Assembly: GCA_039819065.1 (NCBI GenBank)
Contig: JBCBSS010000237.1
Coordinates: forward strand, 1 to 6,532
Length of the DNA stretch: 6,532 nt
Direction of reading: 5' to 3'
Source of the DNA: JBCBSS01 sp039819065
Lineage (GTDB): Bacteria; Bacteroidota; Bacteroidia; Cytophagales; Cyclobacteriaceae
Below the pieces are notes generated by a model. The model was not told the DNA's origin, did no database searches, and saw nothing but the letters and a program-made list of their open reading frames with translations. Of the stretch, positions 6,499 through 6,532 are shown piece by piece. Positions within the stretch are counted from its first letter, which is position 1; every line of letters starts with the position of its first letter. Both the position numbers and the translations under genes were made by a program.

Positions 6499-6516
6499 AA
6501 ACCGACCGGTTGGTTT
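6499..6516. promoter_or_regulatory. Operator palindrome upstream of the TetR gene
   Basis: AAACCGACCGGTTGGTTT is symmetric at every pair but one (G6504 against T6511), giving AAACCnACCGGTnGGTTT. It ends 3 bases before the TetR start codon and abuts the probable -7 box, so a bound repressor would cover the transcription start. This is the classic layout for TetR autoregulation. Its - strand contains ACCAACCGGTC, nearly identical to the core of the site before the hydrolase. Confidence 0.75.
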
Positions 6517-6524
6517 CTAAATTA
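6517..6524 (-). promoter_or_regulatory. Probable -7 box of the TetR gene promoter
   Basis: On the - strand this reads TAATTTAG, one mismatch from TAnnTTTG, and it overlaps a TATAAT-like run. It directly precedes the operator and predicts a start of transcription within it, with a leader of roughly 15-20 bases. The -33 region would fall beyond the end of the window, so it cannot be assessed. Confidence 0.42.
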
Positions 6525-6532
6525 TATGAAAA

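Larger units (their letters stand above)
6490..6531. repeat. Outer 10-bp inverted repeat around the TetR operator
   Basis: TTTCATATAA (6490-6499) and TTATATGAAA (6522-6531) are exact reverse complements. They enclose the operator at 6499-6516, but their centre is offset by 3 bases from the operator's. The left arm includes the TetR start codon (read on the - strand) and the right arm overlaps the predicted -7 box. It could be an extended binding site or chance in AT-rich sequence. Confidence 0.4.

Overview
The window looks like chromosomal core DNA from a Bacteroidota organism, most likely a marine-type member of the Cytophagales or a related order. The evidence is the rplQ-carA-eno gene order, an L17 protein with a long Lys/Ala- then Glu-rich tail, moderately AT-rich DNA, start sites mostly lacking a Shine-Dalgarno sequence, and a textbook Bacteroidota -7 promoter box (TACCTTTG) upstream of gcvT. 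The genus is not determinable from what is visible.

Left part (1-3257, + strand): rplQ (ribosomal protein L17) is followed by a strong intrinsic terminator. Next come carA (small subunit of carbamoyl-phosphate synthase) and eno (enolase). The TAA at bases 1-3 may be the stop of an upstream gene, which in this phylum is usually rpoA. A long hairpin with an A-tract on one side and a T-tract on the other ends eno and also, from the other side, gcvT.

Middle part (3274-4943): gcvT (T-protein of the glycine cleavage system) is on the - strand. It is divergent from a small + strand gene for an exported DUF302-family protein. The 134-base gap between them carries the gcvT -7 box, enclosed by a perfect 9-bp inverted repeat.

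Right part (4963-6532, - strand): a TetR/AcrR-type repressor gene lies upstream of an alpha/beta-hydrolase gene in the same orientation. A palindromic operator-like site sits directly upstream of each gene. The two sites share the core ACCAA(C/T)CGGTC, so the repressor probably controls both itself and the hydrolase. This small inducible module is the least ordinary part of the window. Its inducer and substrate are unknown.

Four genes are housekeeping (translation, pyrimidine/arginine precursor synthesis, glycolysis, one-carbon metabolism). Three are accessory. I saw no tRNA, rRNA, CRISPR array, insertion sequence or phage gene, and no gene-free stretch longer than 300 bases. I found no wholly new multi-gene system; the main leads are regulatory.
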